Origin: Eoetvoesia sp035555955
GTDB lineage: Bacteria > Pseudomonadota > Gammaproteobacteria > Burkholderiales > Burkholderiaceae_B
Length of the DNA stretch: 21,489 bases
Direction of reading: 5' to 3'
Assembly (NCBI RefSeq): GCF_035555955.1
Contig: NZ_DATMGA010000002.1
Span: 1-21,489 of the forward strand
The notes below the pieces were generated by a model that was given only the letters and a program-made list of their open reading frames with translations, had not been told where the DNA came from and ran no database searches. Position 1 is the first letter of the stretch. Each line of letters opens with the position of its first letter. Of this stretch, positions 1 through 5,685 are shown in pieces. The translations under genes and the position numbers were made by a program.

Positions 1-1
1 G

Positions 2-238
2 CAGATCCTGGACCTGCTGGCCGATATCCAGCAGCGCCTGTCCATCGGCATCTTGTTCATTACCCACGATTTGCGCGTCGCCAGCCAGATCTGCGACCGC
101 GTCATCGTCATGAGCCAGGGCGAGGTGGTCGAGCAGGGCGAGATCAAGGACGTCTTCTTTGCGCCTCGGCATGCCTACACCAAGACCCTGCTGGCGGCGG
201 CGCCTGGCCAGGGGTTCTCGTTCGGCGGCACGGCTTAG
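2..238 (+). CDS. Peptide-type ABC transporter ATP-binding protein, C-terminal fragment
   Basis: This is the 3' end of a gene that begins before the window; the frame is open from base 2 to the TAG at 236-238, giving 78 residues. The visible part holds the H-loop (ITHDL) that follows the Walker B strand, then the usual region V-x-V-M-x-x-G-x-V-V-E-Q-G, and a tail with PRHAYTKTLLAAAP. That tail is typical of the ATPases of dipeptide, oligopeptide and glutathione importers (DppD/DppF, OppD/OppF, GsiA), which power solute uptake at the cytoplasmic face of the inner membrane. Walker A, the signature motif and any partner permeases lie outside the window, so the substrate cannot be named. The gene converges on the minus-strand nuclease gene. 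Confidence 0.85.
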   Translation, partial: QILDLLADIQQRLSIGILFITHDLRVASQICDRVIVMSQGEVVEQGEIKDVFFAPRHAYTKTLLAAAPGQGFSFGGTA

Positions 239-260
239 CGAAATTCCATCCACGACAGGC

Positions 261-274
261 GGGCGCTTGCGCCC
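261..274. terminator. Possible hairpin between convergent genes
   Basis: A perfect 14-nt palindrome (GGGCGC TT GCGCCC) sits in the 52-bp gap between two convergent stop codons. It can fold as a 5-bp GC stem with a CTTG loop. No T-run follows on either strand, so it is only a weak candidate for a shared terminator. Confidence 0.3.
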
Positions 275-290
275 ATCGGCCCGGACAGGC

Positions 291-1649
291 TTACAGTCTG
301 AATTGCTGATATTGCATCGGCACGGTGGCTTGCCAGCCCAGCTCCTTGCCGATGCGCATGCGCAGCGTGTCCGAGGCCTGGGGTTCGCCGTGAACGACGA
401 ACACCCGGTCCGGCGCCTTCTGGAAGCCGCCGAGCCAACGCATCAATTCGTTGGCGTCCGCGTGCGCCGAGAGCGATGGCAGTTCGGCGACTTCGGCACG
501 CACGGGAACCCATTGGCCATGAATCCGGATTTCTCTGGCTCCCTCCAGCATGGCGCGGCCGCGGGTGCCCGCGGCCTGGAAGCCCGAAAAGAGGATGGTG
601 TTGCGATGGTCGGGCGCGAAGGCCGCCAGGTGGTGCAGCACGCGGCCGCCGGTGGCCATGCCGCTGGCCGAAATTACGATCTTGGGATAGGGGCTGGCCG
701 TGATGGCCTTGGAGTCTTCGACTTCGGGGGAGACGATGACCATGTGTTCGATTTGGCGGCAAATCTCGGGTGTCAGGCGGTGTTCCGACATGTGGGCTGG
801 CAGCAGGGTGCTGGCGCTGATCGCCATGGGGCTGTCCAGATATACGGGGATGGAGGGCAGCCGCCCCGACTGCTTGAGCTGGTTGAGGAAGTACAGCAGC
901 GATTGCGCGCGCCCTACCGCGAAAGCGGGAATGACCACGGTGCCGCCGCGTTTGACGGTTCTTTCGATGACGGCATCGAGCTGTTGTACGGGGTCGGTCA
1001 GATCGTGGCTGCGGTTGCCGTAGGTGGACTCGATGACGATATGGTCGGCCAAGGGAACGGGTTCAGGATCGGGCATCACCGGATCCCCGTAGCGGCCCAG
1101 ATCCCCCGAAAACACAATGCGTCGGCCTCCCCAACTGATGTCCGCCGTGGCGGCGCCCAGAATGTGGCCGGCGTGGCGCAGCGTCAATTCGGCGTCGCCC
1201 GGCAGCTTCGCCACCGTGCTGAAGGCGATCGGCCGGAATGCCTGCATCGCGCGTTCGGCATCCTGGACGTTGTACAAGGGCAGGGCGGGCCGGTGTTTGG
1301 AAAAGCCCTTGCGGTTGGCGTATTCGGCGTCTTTTTCCTGGAGGTGGGCGCTGTCGAGCAGGATCAGTCTGGCGACGTCTCGGGTGCCGGTCGTGCTGAA
1401 GATCGGTCCGCGGAATCCCTCGCGAATCAGGCGGGGAAGGTAACCGGAGTGATCCAGGTGGGCATGGGTCAGCACAACCGCGTCGATGTCCTGAGGAGGG
1501 ATCGGCAAGGGATCCCAGTTTTGCTCCCGCAGGTTCTTCAGCCCCTGGAACAGGCCACAGTCCACCATGATGCGCCGCTCACCGAGCGTGAGCAGGTGTT
1601 TGGATCCGGTGACGGTGCCGGCTCCGCCGAGGGAAGTCAGTGTCAACAT
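291..1649 (-). CDS. MBL-fold RNA exonuclease (beta-CASP, CPSF73/Ysh1-like)
   Basis: The 452-residue product is a metallo-beta-lactamase fold nuclease with beta-CASP and RMMBL regions, the family of archaeal/eukaryotic CPSF73 that is also common in proteobacteria. The zinc motif HAHLDH is at residues 62-67. Later landmarks are SGDLGRYGDP, ESTYGNR, the beta-CASP segment with YLDSPMA, SASGMATGGR, and near the C-terminus SAHAD and VVHGEP. Such proteins are RNA endo/exonucleases of the cytoplasm; the physiological substrate here is unknown. I chose the ATG at 1649 because AAGGA lies 6 nt upstream; the upstream in-frame TTG at 1664 would place this Shine-Dalgarno inside the gene. It lies 87 bp downstream of the I78-like lipoprotein gene on the same strand and may be co-transcribed with it. 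Confidence 0.88.
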   Translation of the reverse strand: MLTLTSLGGAGTVTGSKHLLTLGERRIMVDCGLFQGLKNLREQNWDPLPIPPQDIDAVVLTHAHLDHSGYLPRLIREGFRGPIFSTTGTRDVARLILLDSAHLQEKDAEYANRKGFSKHRPALPLYNVQDAERAMQAFRPIAFSTVAKLPGDAELTLRHAGHILGAATADISWGGRRIVFSGDLGRYGDPVMPDPEPVPLADHIVIESTYGNRSHDLTDPVQQLDAVIERTVKRGGTVVIPAFAVGRAQSLLYFLNQLKQSGRLPSIPVYLDSPMAISASTLLPAHMSEHRLTPEICRQIEHMVIVSPEVEDSKAITASPYPKIVISASGMATGGRVLHHLAAFAPDHRNTILFSGFQAAGTRGRAMLEGAREIRIHGQWVPVRAEVAELPSLSAHADANELMRWLGGFQKAPDRVFVVHGEPQASDTLRMRIGKELGWQATVPMQYQQFRL

Positions 1650-1736
1650 GATGCGTCCTTGCAATCTTGGCTGGCCCGAGGAATAGACACGCTTGGGGGG
1701 GAGTTTGGCGGCGCGATTGGTAAGTGCTGACAGGCT

Positions 1737-2036
1737 CTAGCCGCAGTAGGCGCGCACGACGACGTCGAAGGAGTTGAGTTGCAGGTTCAGGCGTTCCGAG
1801 CGGTATTCGCGCGTGATGGCCTGGCCGGGCCGCAGAACGCGGACTTCCCGGGCGCCGCTGAGCTGCCGCGCCCGCTGTTCAATCTCGGGGGAAATATGAT
1901 GGCCCGGTATGGGGCTGATGCGATCCGCGTTGCAAATGCCCGGGTCGAAGGGTTGCGCTGGCGGCGCAGGCTGTTCGATGCTGGTGCACGCGGCCAAGGT
2001 GGCCAGGAGCGAGAGGGTCGCAGCGGTACGGATCAT
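1737..2036 (-). CDS. Small lipoprotein, peptidase inhibitor I78-like
   Basis: The 99-residue product starts with a lipoprotein signal peptide: positively charged MIR, a hydrophobic stretch, then the lipobox LAAC with the lipidated Cys at residue 17. The mature part has CNAD near the start, a PGQ-x-x-T-x-x-Y-R-x-x-RLNL block and a terminal YCG, which matches the I78 family of small serine-peptidase inhibitor-like proteins. The Cys at the start of the domain and the Cys in the terminal CG are spaced as in that family and may form a disulfide. It should be anchored in a periplasmic-facing membrane leaflet. The start is well supported by AAGGAG 6 nt before the ATG. Inhibitory activity is inferred from family resemblance only. 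Confidence 0.8.
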   Translation of the reverse strand: MIRTAATLSLLATLAACTSIEQPAPPAQPFDPGICNADRISPIPGHHISPEIEQRARQLSGAREVRVLRPGQAITREYRSERLNLQLNSFDVVVRAYCG

Positions 2037-2239
2037 GGCTGTCTCCTTGAGTACGGCACCGGGTGGGTTGGGGTGCTTCCGCTTATTTTGCCACGAGCCG
2101 CGAAAAACAAACTACATCCCGTGCCACAGTTCTTGCGGCTTCCGCCGCGGATCCCCGGCCAAGGCCCGGCCGTAGCGTCCGCCTGGGCCTGCGCGAAACG
2201 ACCGGGGCCGTTGAGGGCCGGAGGGGTTGTGACAGCTCG

Positions 2240-3289
2240 TCAAGGCGAAGGATTCGAATAGCGCAGATGGATGGCCTGGATGGCGTCCAGCACGTCTTGC
2301 GACAGCGTGACTTCGACGCTGTCGATGTTTTCCTTCAGTTGCTCGAGGCGGGTTGCGCCCATAAGGTTGCTGATGACGAAAGGCCGCTGGTTCACGAACG
2401 CCAGCGCCATGGTCGCGGGCGACAAGCCCGAGTCGCGGGCCAGTTGCACGTACTCGGCCGTGGCGAGCTCGGCCTGGGGCTTGGTGTAGCGGTCGAAGCG
2501 CGTGAACAGCGTCATGCGTGCGCCTTCGGGGCGTGCCCCGTTCAGGTACTTGCCGGCCAGCACCCCCATGCCCAACGGCGAATACGCCAGCAGCCCCACG
2601 CCTTCCAGATGACTGAATTCCGACAGGCCGTTCTCGTAGCTGCGGTTCAGCAGGCTGTAGGGGTTTTGAATTGAGGCGATGCGCGGCAGATTGCGCGTTT
2701 CGGCAAGCTTCAGGTATTGCGCCACCCCCCAGGGCGTTTCGTTGGAAACACCTATCTGGCGCACTTTGCCGGCCTTGACGAAGTCCTGCAGCACCTCCAG
2801 GGTTTCCTCGATGGGCACGGTGTAGGCGTCGTCCTGCCAAGGGTAGGCAGGACGGCCGAACGTGGTGGTGGTGCGATCCGGCCAATGCAGCTGGTACAGG
2901 TCGAGATAATCGGTTTGCAGGCGCTTGAGGCTGGCGTCCAGCGCCTCGGTCATGTTCTTGCGGTCAAGATGCGTCTGGCCGGTGCGGATATGGCTTGGGC
3001 GCTTGGGGTCGGTGGCGGGGCCCGAGACCTTGCTGGTCAGCACGATGTCCTTGCGCCGGCCTGTCTTGGCCAGCCATGTGCCGATATACGTTTCGGTGCG
3101 GCCCTGGGTTTCGGGCTTGGGCGGCACCGGGTACATTTCGGCGGCGTCCACCAGGTTCACGCCGCGCGACAAGGCGTAGTCGAGCTGCTCGTGCGCGTCG
3201 GATTCGGTGTTCTGTTCGCCCCAGGTCATGGTGCCTAGGCCGATGAGGCTGACCTCGGGGCCAGCGTGGCCGAGTTTGCGGTATTTCAA
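2240..3289 (-). CDS. tas: Aldo/keto reductase, Tas family
   Basis: This is an NADPH-dependent aldo/keto reductase closely resembling E. coli Tas, with landmarks LGTMTWGEQN, LVDAAEMYPVPP and a C-terminal segment FVISNLMGAT. The catalytic tetrad is visible as Asp48, Tyr53, Lys87 and His134, counting from the chosen start. I place the start at a TTG at 3289 (349 residues): GGAG lies 8 nt upstream and the protein then begins exactly where Tas homologues begin (x-KYRKLGHAG). The upstream in-frame ATG at 3379 would add 30 unconserved residues and has no ribosome binding site. The physiological substrate is unknown; E. coli Tas was found through tyrosine-auxotroph suppression. It is transcribed away from the toxin-antitoxin patch and appears monocistronic. 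Confidence 0.88.
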   Translation of the reverse strand: MKYRKLGHAGPEVSLIGLGTMTWGEQNTESDAHEQLDYALSRGVNLVDAAEMYPVPPKPETQGRTETYIGTWLAKTGRRKDIVLTSKVSGPATDPKRPSHIRTGQTHLDRKNMTEALDASLKRLQTDYLDLYQLHWPDRTTTTFGRPAYPWQDDAYTVPIEETLEVLQDFVKAGKVRQIGVSNETPWGVAQYLKLAETRNLPRIASIQNPYSLLNRSYENGLSEFSHLEGVGLLAYSPLGMGVLAGKYLNGARPEGARMTLFTRFDRYTKPQAELATAEYVQLARDSGLSPATMALAFVNQRPFVISNLMGATRLEQLKENIDSVEVTLSQDVLDAIQAIHLRYSNPSP

Positions 3290-3427
3290 GATTGGCGCTC
3301 CGGTTGAAGAGTTGCCGGCAATGCCGCCTGGCACGCCGGTGATGAAGCCGATGTTAACACCGCCGCTGGCCGCGTCCATGGGTGGCGTTTGTCGGCTGAA
3401 ACCAAACAGCTTTTGTCGCGCGCAGTG

Positions 3428-3456
3428 TTGCGTTCGTCTCCAGGTATAAGTAAGAT
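3428..3456 (+). promoter_or_regulatory. Predicted sigma70 promoter of toxin-antitoxin module 1
   Basis: A -35 box TTGCGT (3428-3433) and a -10 box TAAGAT (3451-3456) are separated by exactly 17 bp. Transcription would begin near 3463, about 30 nt before the antitoxin ATG. The -10 box lies inside the left arm of an inverted repeat. Confidence 0.6.
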
Positions 3457-3477
3457 TCCAACTAGGAATTCTTACTT
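3448..3477. promoter_or_regulatory. Inverted-repeat operator of toxin-antitoxin module 1
   Basis: Perfect 8-bp arms AAGTAAGA (3448-3455) and TCTTACTT (3470-3477) flank a 14-bp spacer, with partial further symmetry inside (TTCC and GGAA). The left arm covers the -10 box and the right arm lies just past the predicted start of transcription. This is the expected place for an antitoxin or antitoxin-toxin complex to repress its own promoter. Autorepression is inferred from family behaviour. Confidence 0.6.
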
Positions 3478-3492
3478 TATCGGAGCCTGGCC

Positions 3493-3753
3493 ATGCAAGT
3501 CACTGAAAAAGGGCAAGTCACCATTCCCAAGCGCCTGCGTGATGCCGCCGGTATTCTGCCAGGCAGCCAGGTGTCTTTTTCGCTGGAGGGCGGAAAGATA
3601 ATTATCCGCAAAGCCGGCACGGGGACGGAGGATCGGCGTAAAGCATTGCGTGACGCCGCAGCCAGAGTGCGCAAGAGTCTGGATGAATCATTCAGGCAGA
3701 TGAGCAGTGAAGACATTATGGCGTTTTTGCGCCCCGACGACGACCATGCTTGA
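3493..3753 (+). CDS. vapB: AbrB/SpoVT-type antitoxin, module 1
   Basis: The 86-residue product has an N-terminal swapped-hairpin AbrB domain (about residues 1-43) with the signature TEKGQVTIPKRLRDAAGI and PGSQVSFSLEGGKIII. The remaining charged tail (about 45-86) is the usual toxin-neutralising part. Such antitoxins bind operator DNA as dimers through the first domain and wrap the PIN toxin with the second. The ATG has GGAG 7 nt upstream. The stop codon overlaps the toxin start by 8 bp, so the two are translationally coupled. The DNA of this module has more A and T and different codon use than the flanking genes, suggesting acquisition by transfer. Confidence 0.88.
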   Translation: MQVTEKGQVTIPKRLRDAAGILPGSQVSFSLEGGKIIIRKAGTGTEDRRKALRDAAARVRKSLDESFRQMSSEDIMAFLRPDDDHA

Positions 3754-4189
3754 TCTATCCCAGTACGATGGTTCGGCTGGTTTTCTGGTTGATACCAATA
3801 TCTGGATTGATTGCATGGATCCAGACAGCCCGTGGCACGAATGGTCTGTGGATCAGCTTCAGCGTTGCAGCGAGCAAGCGCCTCTACACGTCAATCTGGT
3901 GATTTACACCGAGTTGCTTATTCCCGGTTCGGATGTTGATGCACTGAATGCGATGCTTGATGTCTACGATACACTGCGTAGCCAGTTGCCTTGGGCATGT
4001 GCGGCACTTGCGGCACGCGCTTTTCGTGCATACCGCCATGGTGGCGGGGCGCGCCATGTGCCGTTGCCGGATTTCTACATTGGCGCTCATGCGGCGGTTT
4101 CCAATTTAAGTGTGCTCAGCCGCGATGTGAAACCGTATCGTACTTATTTCCAGCGCTTGTATTGTATCGGCCCCAGCGAGAACATTTGA
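3746..4189 (+). CDS. vapC: PIN-domain toxin, module 1 (VapC-like)
   Basis: The 147-residue product is a PIN-domain ribonuclease, likely cutting RNA with a divalent metal and blocking translation when free of its antitoxin. The acidic active-site residues are all in place: Asp16 in VDTNIWID, Glu56 in YTELL, Asp109 in LPDFYIGAHA and Asp127 in LSRDVKPY. An intact set suggests an active enzyme. I chose the ATG at 3746, which overlaps the antitoxin stop by 8 bp and starts just before the first beta strand; a longer in-frame reading from 3707 runs through antitoxin codons and is unlikely. It ends 35 bp from the stop of the second, convergent toxin gene. The RNA target cannot be read from sequence. 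Confidence 0.85.
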   Translation: MLDLSQYDGSAGFLVDTNIWIDCMDPDSPWHEWSVDQLQRCSEQAPLHVNLVIYTELLIPGSDVDALNAMLDVYDTLRSQLPWACAALAARAFRAYRHGGGARHVPLPDFYIGAHAAVSNLSVLSRDVKPYRTYFQRLYCIGPSENI

Positions 4190-4205
4190 AGTGCGATGAA
4201 CTGTA

Positions 4206-4228
4206 TTGAGCGGGCGTGTTCTGCTCAA
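4206..4228. terminator. Possible hairpin between the two convergent toxin genes
   Basis: TTGAGC (4206-4211) and GCTCAA (4223-4228) can pair around an 11-nt loop in the only gap between the two modules; the right arm includes the stop codon of the minus-strand toxin. The stem is short and no strong T-run follows, so a terminator role is speculative. Confidence 0.3.
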
Positions 4229-4629
4229 AGGGGTATGATTGCCGCGCCTGGTAGCCGTGCCGCACCTTGATCGAACGTGACCAAAGTGCGCGCATGCTGA
4301 GCTGCGTTGGCAACATGCATGCAGTCAGCGAAGTCGGAACCAGGCCAGTTGCGCCATAGGCTGAGAGCCTCTTCCACGGTGGCTGGCTCTTGCAGGATGA
4401 GTTCGTGTGTCTCCAGGATCGCATTGAAGGCCTGCTGGATTTGTGCTGGCAAAAGCTTGTAGCGGCTGCGCAGAACCCATTCCGTCTCCAATAGCACGCC
4501 CGACGAAATCAGCGCTGGCGTGCCATCTTCCGCGGCAGCTTGCACGATCCGAACCGCCGCCGCGCACTGGGCCTCATCGTCACAGGTCAAGAGCCGGACG
4601 AGCACGTTCGTATCGATGGCGATGCTCAT
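4225..4629 (-). CDS. vapC: PIN-domain toxin, module 2 (VapC)
   Basis: The 134-residue product is a VapC-type PIN ribonuclease of a different subgroup from the neighbour. Active-site acids are Asp6 in IDTNVLVRLL, Glu48 in LLETEWVLR, Asp102 in SDFADCMHVANA and Asp120 in TFDQGA, so the site looks complete. The start codon overlaps the antitoxin stop in an ATGA arrangement (4626-4629), which indicates translational coupling. The predicted toxic activity is held in check by the upstream antitoxin. Similarity to module 1 is limited to the fold motifs, so the pair does not look like a recent duplication. Confidence 0.9.
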   Translation of the reverse strand: MSIAIDTNVLVRLLTCDDEAQCAAAVRIVQAAAEDGTPALISSGVLLETEWVLRSRYKLLPAQIQQAFNAILETHELILQEPATVEEALSLWRNWPGSDFADCMHVANAAQHARTLVTFDQGAARLPGAAIIPL

Positions 4630-4871
4630 GAGGCGGTGTCATCGGCCGACAGATCAACGGCCATGTCCTGGAGAGGTACGGGCTTTCTGCCTGGCTGATG
4701 CAGCAACCCGGCCAGGTCCGTCACGCGCCGCAGTTTGGGACGCACGACCAATGTCCCGTCGCTGAGCAGAGAAAACGTGATTTTGTCGCCGGGCTTCAGA
4801 CCCATACTTTGTCGTATCTCTTTGGGTACAGTCACTTGCCCTTTGGCTGTCAGAGTGGTGGCTTCCGTCAT
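4626..4871 (-). CDS. vapB: AbrB/MazE-type antitoxin, module 2 (VapB)
   Basis: The 81-residue product carries the swapped-hairpin DNA-binding fold in roughly residues 5-47 (LTAKGQVTVPKEIRQSMGL, PGDKITFSLLSDGTLVVRPK) and a C-terminal tail rich in Asp and Leu for toxin binding. I chose the ATG at 4871, which has GAGG 6 nt upstream. The longer reading from 4937 would translate the operator and promoter and adds residues not seen in this family. The gene begins 20 bp downstream of an 8-bp inverted repeat and overlaps its toxin by 4 bp. Confidence 0.9.
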   Translation of the reverse strand: MTEATTLTAKGQVTVPKEIRQSMGLKPGDKITFSLLSDGTLVVRPKLRRVTDLAGLLHQPGRKPVPLQDMAVDLSADDTAS

Positions 4872-4891
4872 GATGGGCCTCAAGAATGATG

Positions 4892-4918
4892 GTATTACGT
4901 TTCTGGTTATCGTAATAC
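4892..4918. promoter_or_regulatory. Inverted-repeat operator of toxin-antitoxin module 2
   Basis: Perfect arms GTATTACG (4892-4899) and CGTAATAC (4911-4918) are separated by 11 bp, so their centres are 19 bp apart, close to two helical turns. The arm nearer the -35 box overlaps the -10 box of the predicted promoter. The arrangement fits cooperative binding by two antitoxin dimers that block RNA polymerase. Confidence 0.7.
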
Positions 4919-4937
4919 GACATGAGCCCATGGTCAA
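4909..4937 (-). promoter_or_regulatory. Predicted sigma70 promoter of toxin-antitoxin module 2
   Basis: Reading on the minus strand, the -35 box TTGACC (4937-4932) and the -10 box TACGAT (4914-4909) are separated by 17 bp. The start of transcription would lie near 4902, about 30 nt before the antitoxin ATG. Confidence 0.65.
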
Positions 4938-4995
4938 TTTGGCAAGGTGCCCGCCGGCCGCTGACGCAGCGTTCCATTCTTATTTTGAAGCAGGC

Positions 4996-5031
4996 CGGAA
5001 AAGCAAAACGCCAATCCCGGAGGATTGGCGT
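4996..5031 (-). terminator. Rho-independent terminator of tRNA-Thr
   Basis: On the minus strand, ACGCCAATCC and GGATTGGCGT form a perfect 10-bp stem (5031-5022 with 5017-5008) around a 4-nt loop, followed directly by TTTGCTTTTCC. It begins 17 nt after the CCA end of the tRNA gene and insulates the toxin-antitoxin module 2 promoter from tRNA transcription. Confidence 0.88.
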
Positions 5032-5048
5032 ATGTACCCGCATGAATC

Positions 5049-5124
5049 TGGTGCCGGCTAAAGGAGTTGAACCCTCGACCTTCGCATTACAAGTGCGCTG
5101 CTCTACCAACTGAGCTAAGCCGGC
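5049..5124 (-). tRNA. tRNA-Thr (anticodon UGU)
   Basis: The 76-nt gene folds as a standard cloverleaf. The 5' acceptor arm GCCGGCT pairs with AGCCGGC at the 3' end, followed by the discriminator A and an encoded CCA. The D arm contains the AGCTCAGTTGGTAGAGC pattern and the T arm contains GGTTCAACTCC. The anticodon loop CTTGTAA places UGU at positions 34-36 (5091-5089), which reads threonine ACA and, by wobble, other ACN codons. It lies 59 bp downstream of sspB on the same strand, and a TAGAAT element (5139-5134) just upstream could be a -10 box, but no matching -35 box is evident. Confidence 0.97.
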
Positions 5125-5154
5125 AAAGGCGTTATTCTACTAGGTTTTTCTGTG

Positions 5155-5177
5155 CGCCGCATAGGCGGGCTGCGGCG
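5155..5177. other. GC-rich hairpin between sspB and tRNA-Thr
   Basis: CGCCGCA (5155-5161) and TGCGGCG (5171-5177) form a 7-bp stem with a 9-nt loop just after the sspB stop. On the minus strand it is followed by CACAGAAAAA rather than a T-run, so it is not a standard intrinsic terminator. It could protect the sspB mRNA 3' end or mark a processing site. Confidence 0.35.
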
Positions 5178-5183
5178 TGCGCC

Positions 5184-5630
5184 TTATTTGACGATGGTCA
5201 GGCGGGGGCGCTTGGGGTCGTCGTCGGGGGGCTCGGGGCCGTCGCTGCCGGGCTTGCCGGAGGGCTTTTCGGTGGAAGGCTCGGCCTGGCTTTCGCTGCC
5301 TGGATAGGCGCTGGATTCGTGGACTTCGAAGCCCATGCCGGCGCCGGTTTCGCGCGCGTAGATGGCCGATACGGCGGCCACCGGCACGTAGATGTGCTCG
5401 GTGACGCCGCTGAAGCGGGCCTGGAATTCGATGTAGTCGTTGCCGAGGATGAGGCGGTTGGTGGCCAGCGTGCCGATGTTGAGGGTGATTTGCCCTTCGT
5501 GGATGTGAGCCTTGGGCACTACCGTATTGGCGTCGACGGTGACCACGATGTGCGGCGTGTAGCCGTTATCGGTGCACCATTCGTGCAGGGCGCGGATCAG
5601 GTAGGGCTTGGTCGAGGATTCAGCTGACAT
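5184..5630 (-). CDS. sspB: ClpXP protease specificity-enhancing factor SspB
   Basis: SspB is a cytoplasmic adaptor that binds ssrA-tagged polypeptides from stalled ribosomes and delivers them to ClpXP. The 148-residue protein has the conserved substrate-binding domain in about residues 8-105 (KPYLIRALHEWCTDNGYTPH, ITLNIGTLATNRL, YVPVAAVSAIYARE). It is followed by an acidic, Pro/Ser/Gly-rich linker and a C-terminal RPRLTIVK, which matches the ClpX-binding motif of the family. The gene lies 55 bp downstream of sspA, the usual pairing. No clear Shine-Dalgarno precedes the ATG; a GC-rich hairpin sits 13 nt before it, so expression may depend on the upstream message or on RNA structure. Confidence 0.95.
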   Translation of the reverse strand: MSAESSTKPYLIRALHEWCTDNGYTPHIVVTVDANTVVPKAHIHEGQITLNIGTLATNRLILGNDYIEFQARFSGVTEHIYVPVAAVSAIYARETGAGMGFEVHESSAYPGSESQAEPSTEKPSGKPGSDGPEPPDDDPKRPRLTIVK

Positions 5631-5642
5631 CGGCGGAAAATG

Positions 5643-5665
5643 AAGGCCGCCGGCTGGGCGGCCTT
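5643..5665. terminator. Hairpin in the sspA-sspB intergenic gap
   Basis: AAGGCCGCC (5643-5651) and GGCGGCCTT (5657-5665) form a 9-bp GC-rich stem with a 5-nt loop. On the plus strand it is followed by TTGTCT; on the minus strand, the direction of sspA and sspB, the next bases are CATTTTCC. It could act as a partial terminator or attenuator between the two genes, as an mRNA-stabilising structure, or as a stop for antisense transcription. Confidence 0.45.
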
Positions 5666-5685
5666 TTGTCTAGGGGTTTGACTGC

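Noticed and set aside
159..1730. A 523-codon open frame on the plus strand opposite the MBL nuclease gene
   Set aside because: It is the antisense of a clear enzyme gene with all its motifs; the translation is low-complexity and resembles no family. High GC makes such antisense frames common here.
2135..2148. GCGGC-TTCC-GCCGC hairpin in the gap after the Tas-type reductase
   Set aside because: Only 5 bp of stem, and the nearest T-run on the minus strand is about 25 nt away, so I could not support a terminator.
3420..5124. Integrated mobile element bounded by tRNA-Thr
   Set aside because: No integrase, transposase or direct repeat of the tRNA 3' end was seen; the two toxin-antitoxin modules alone do not establish an element.
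5134..5139. TAGAAT as a promoter for tRNA-Thr
   Set aside because: The -10 match is good, but no acceptable -35 box lies at 16-18 bp, so I mention it only within the tRNA entry.
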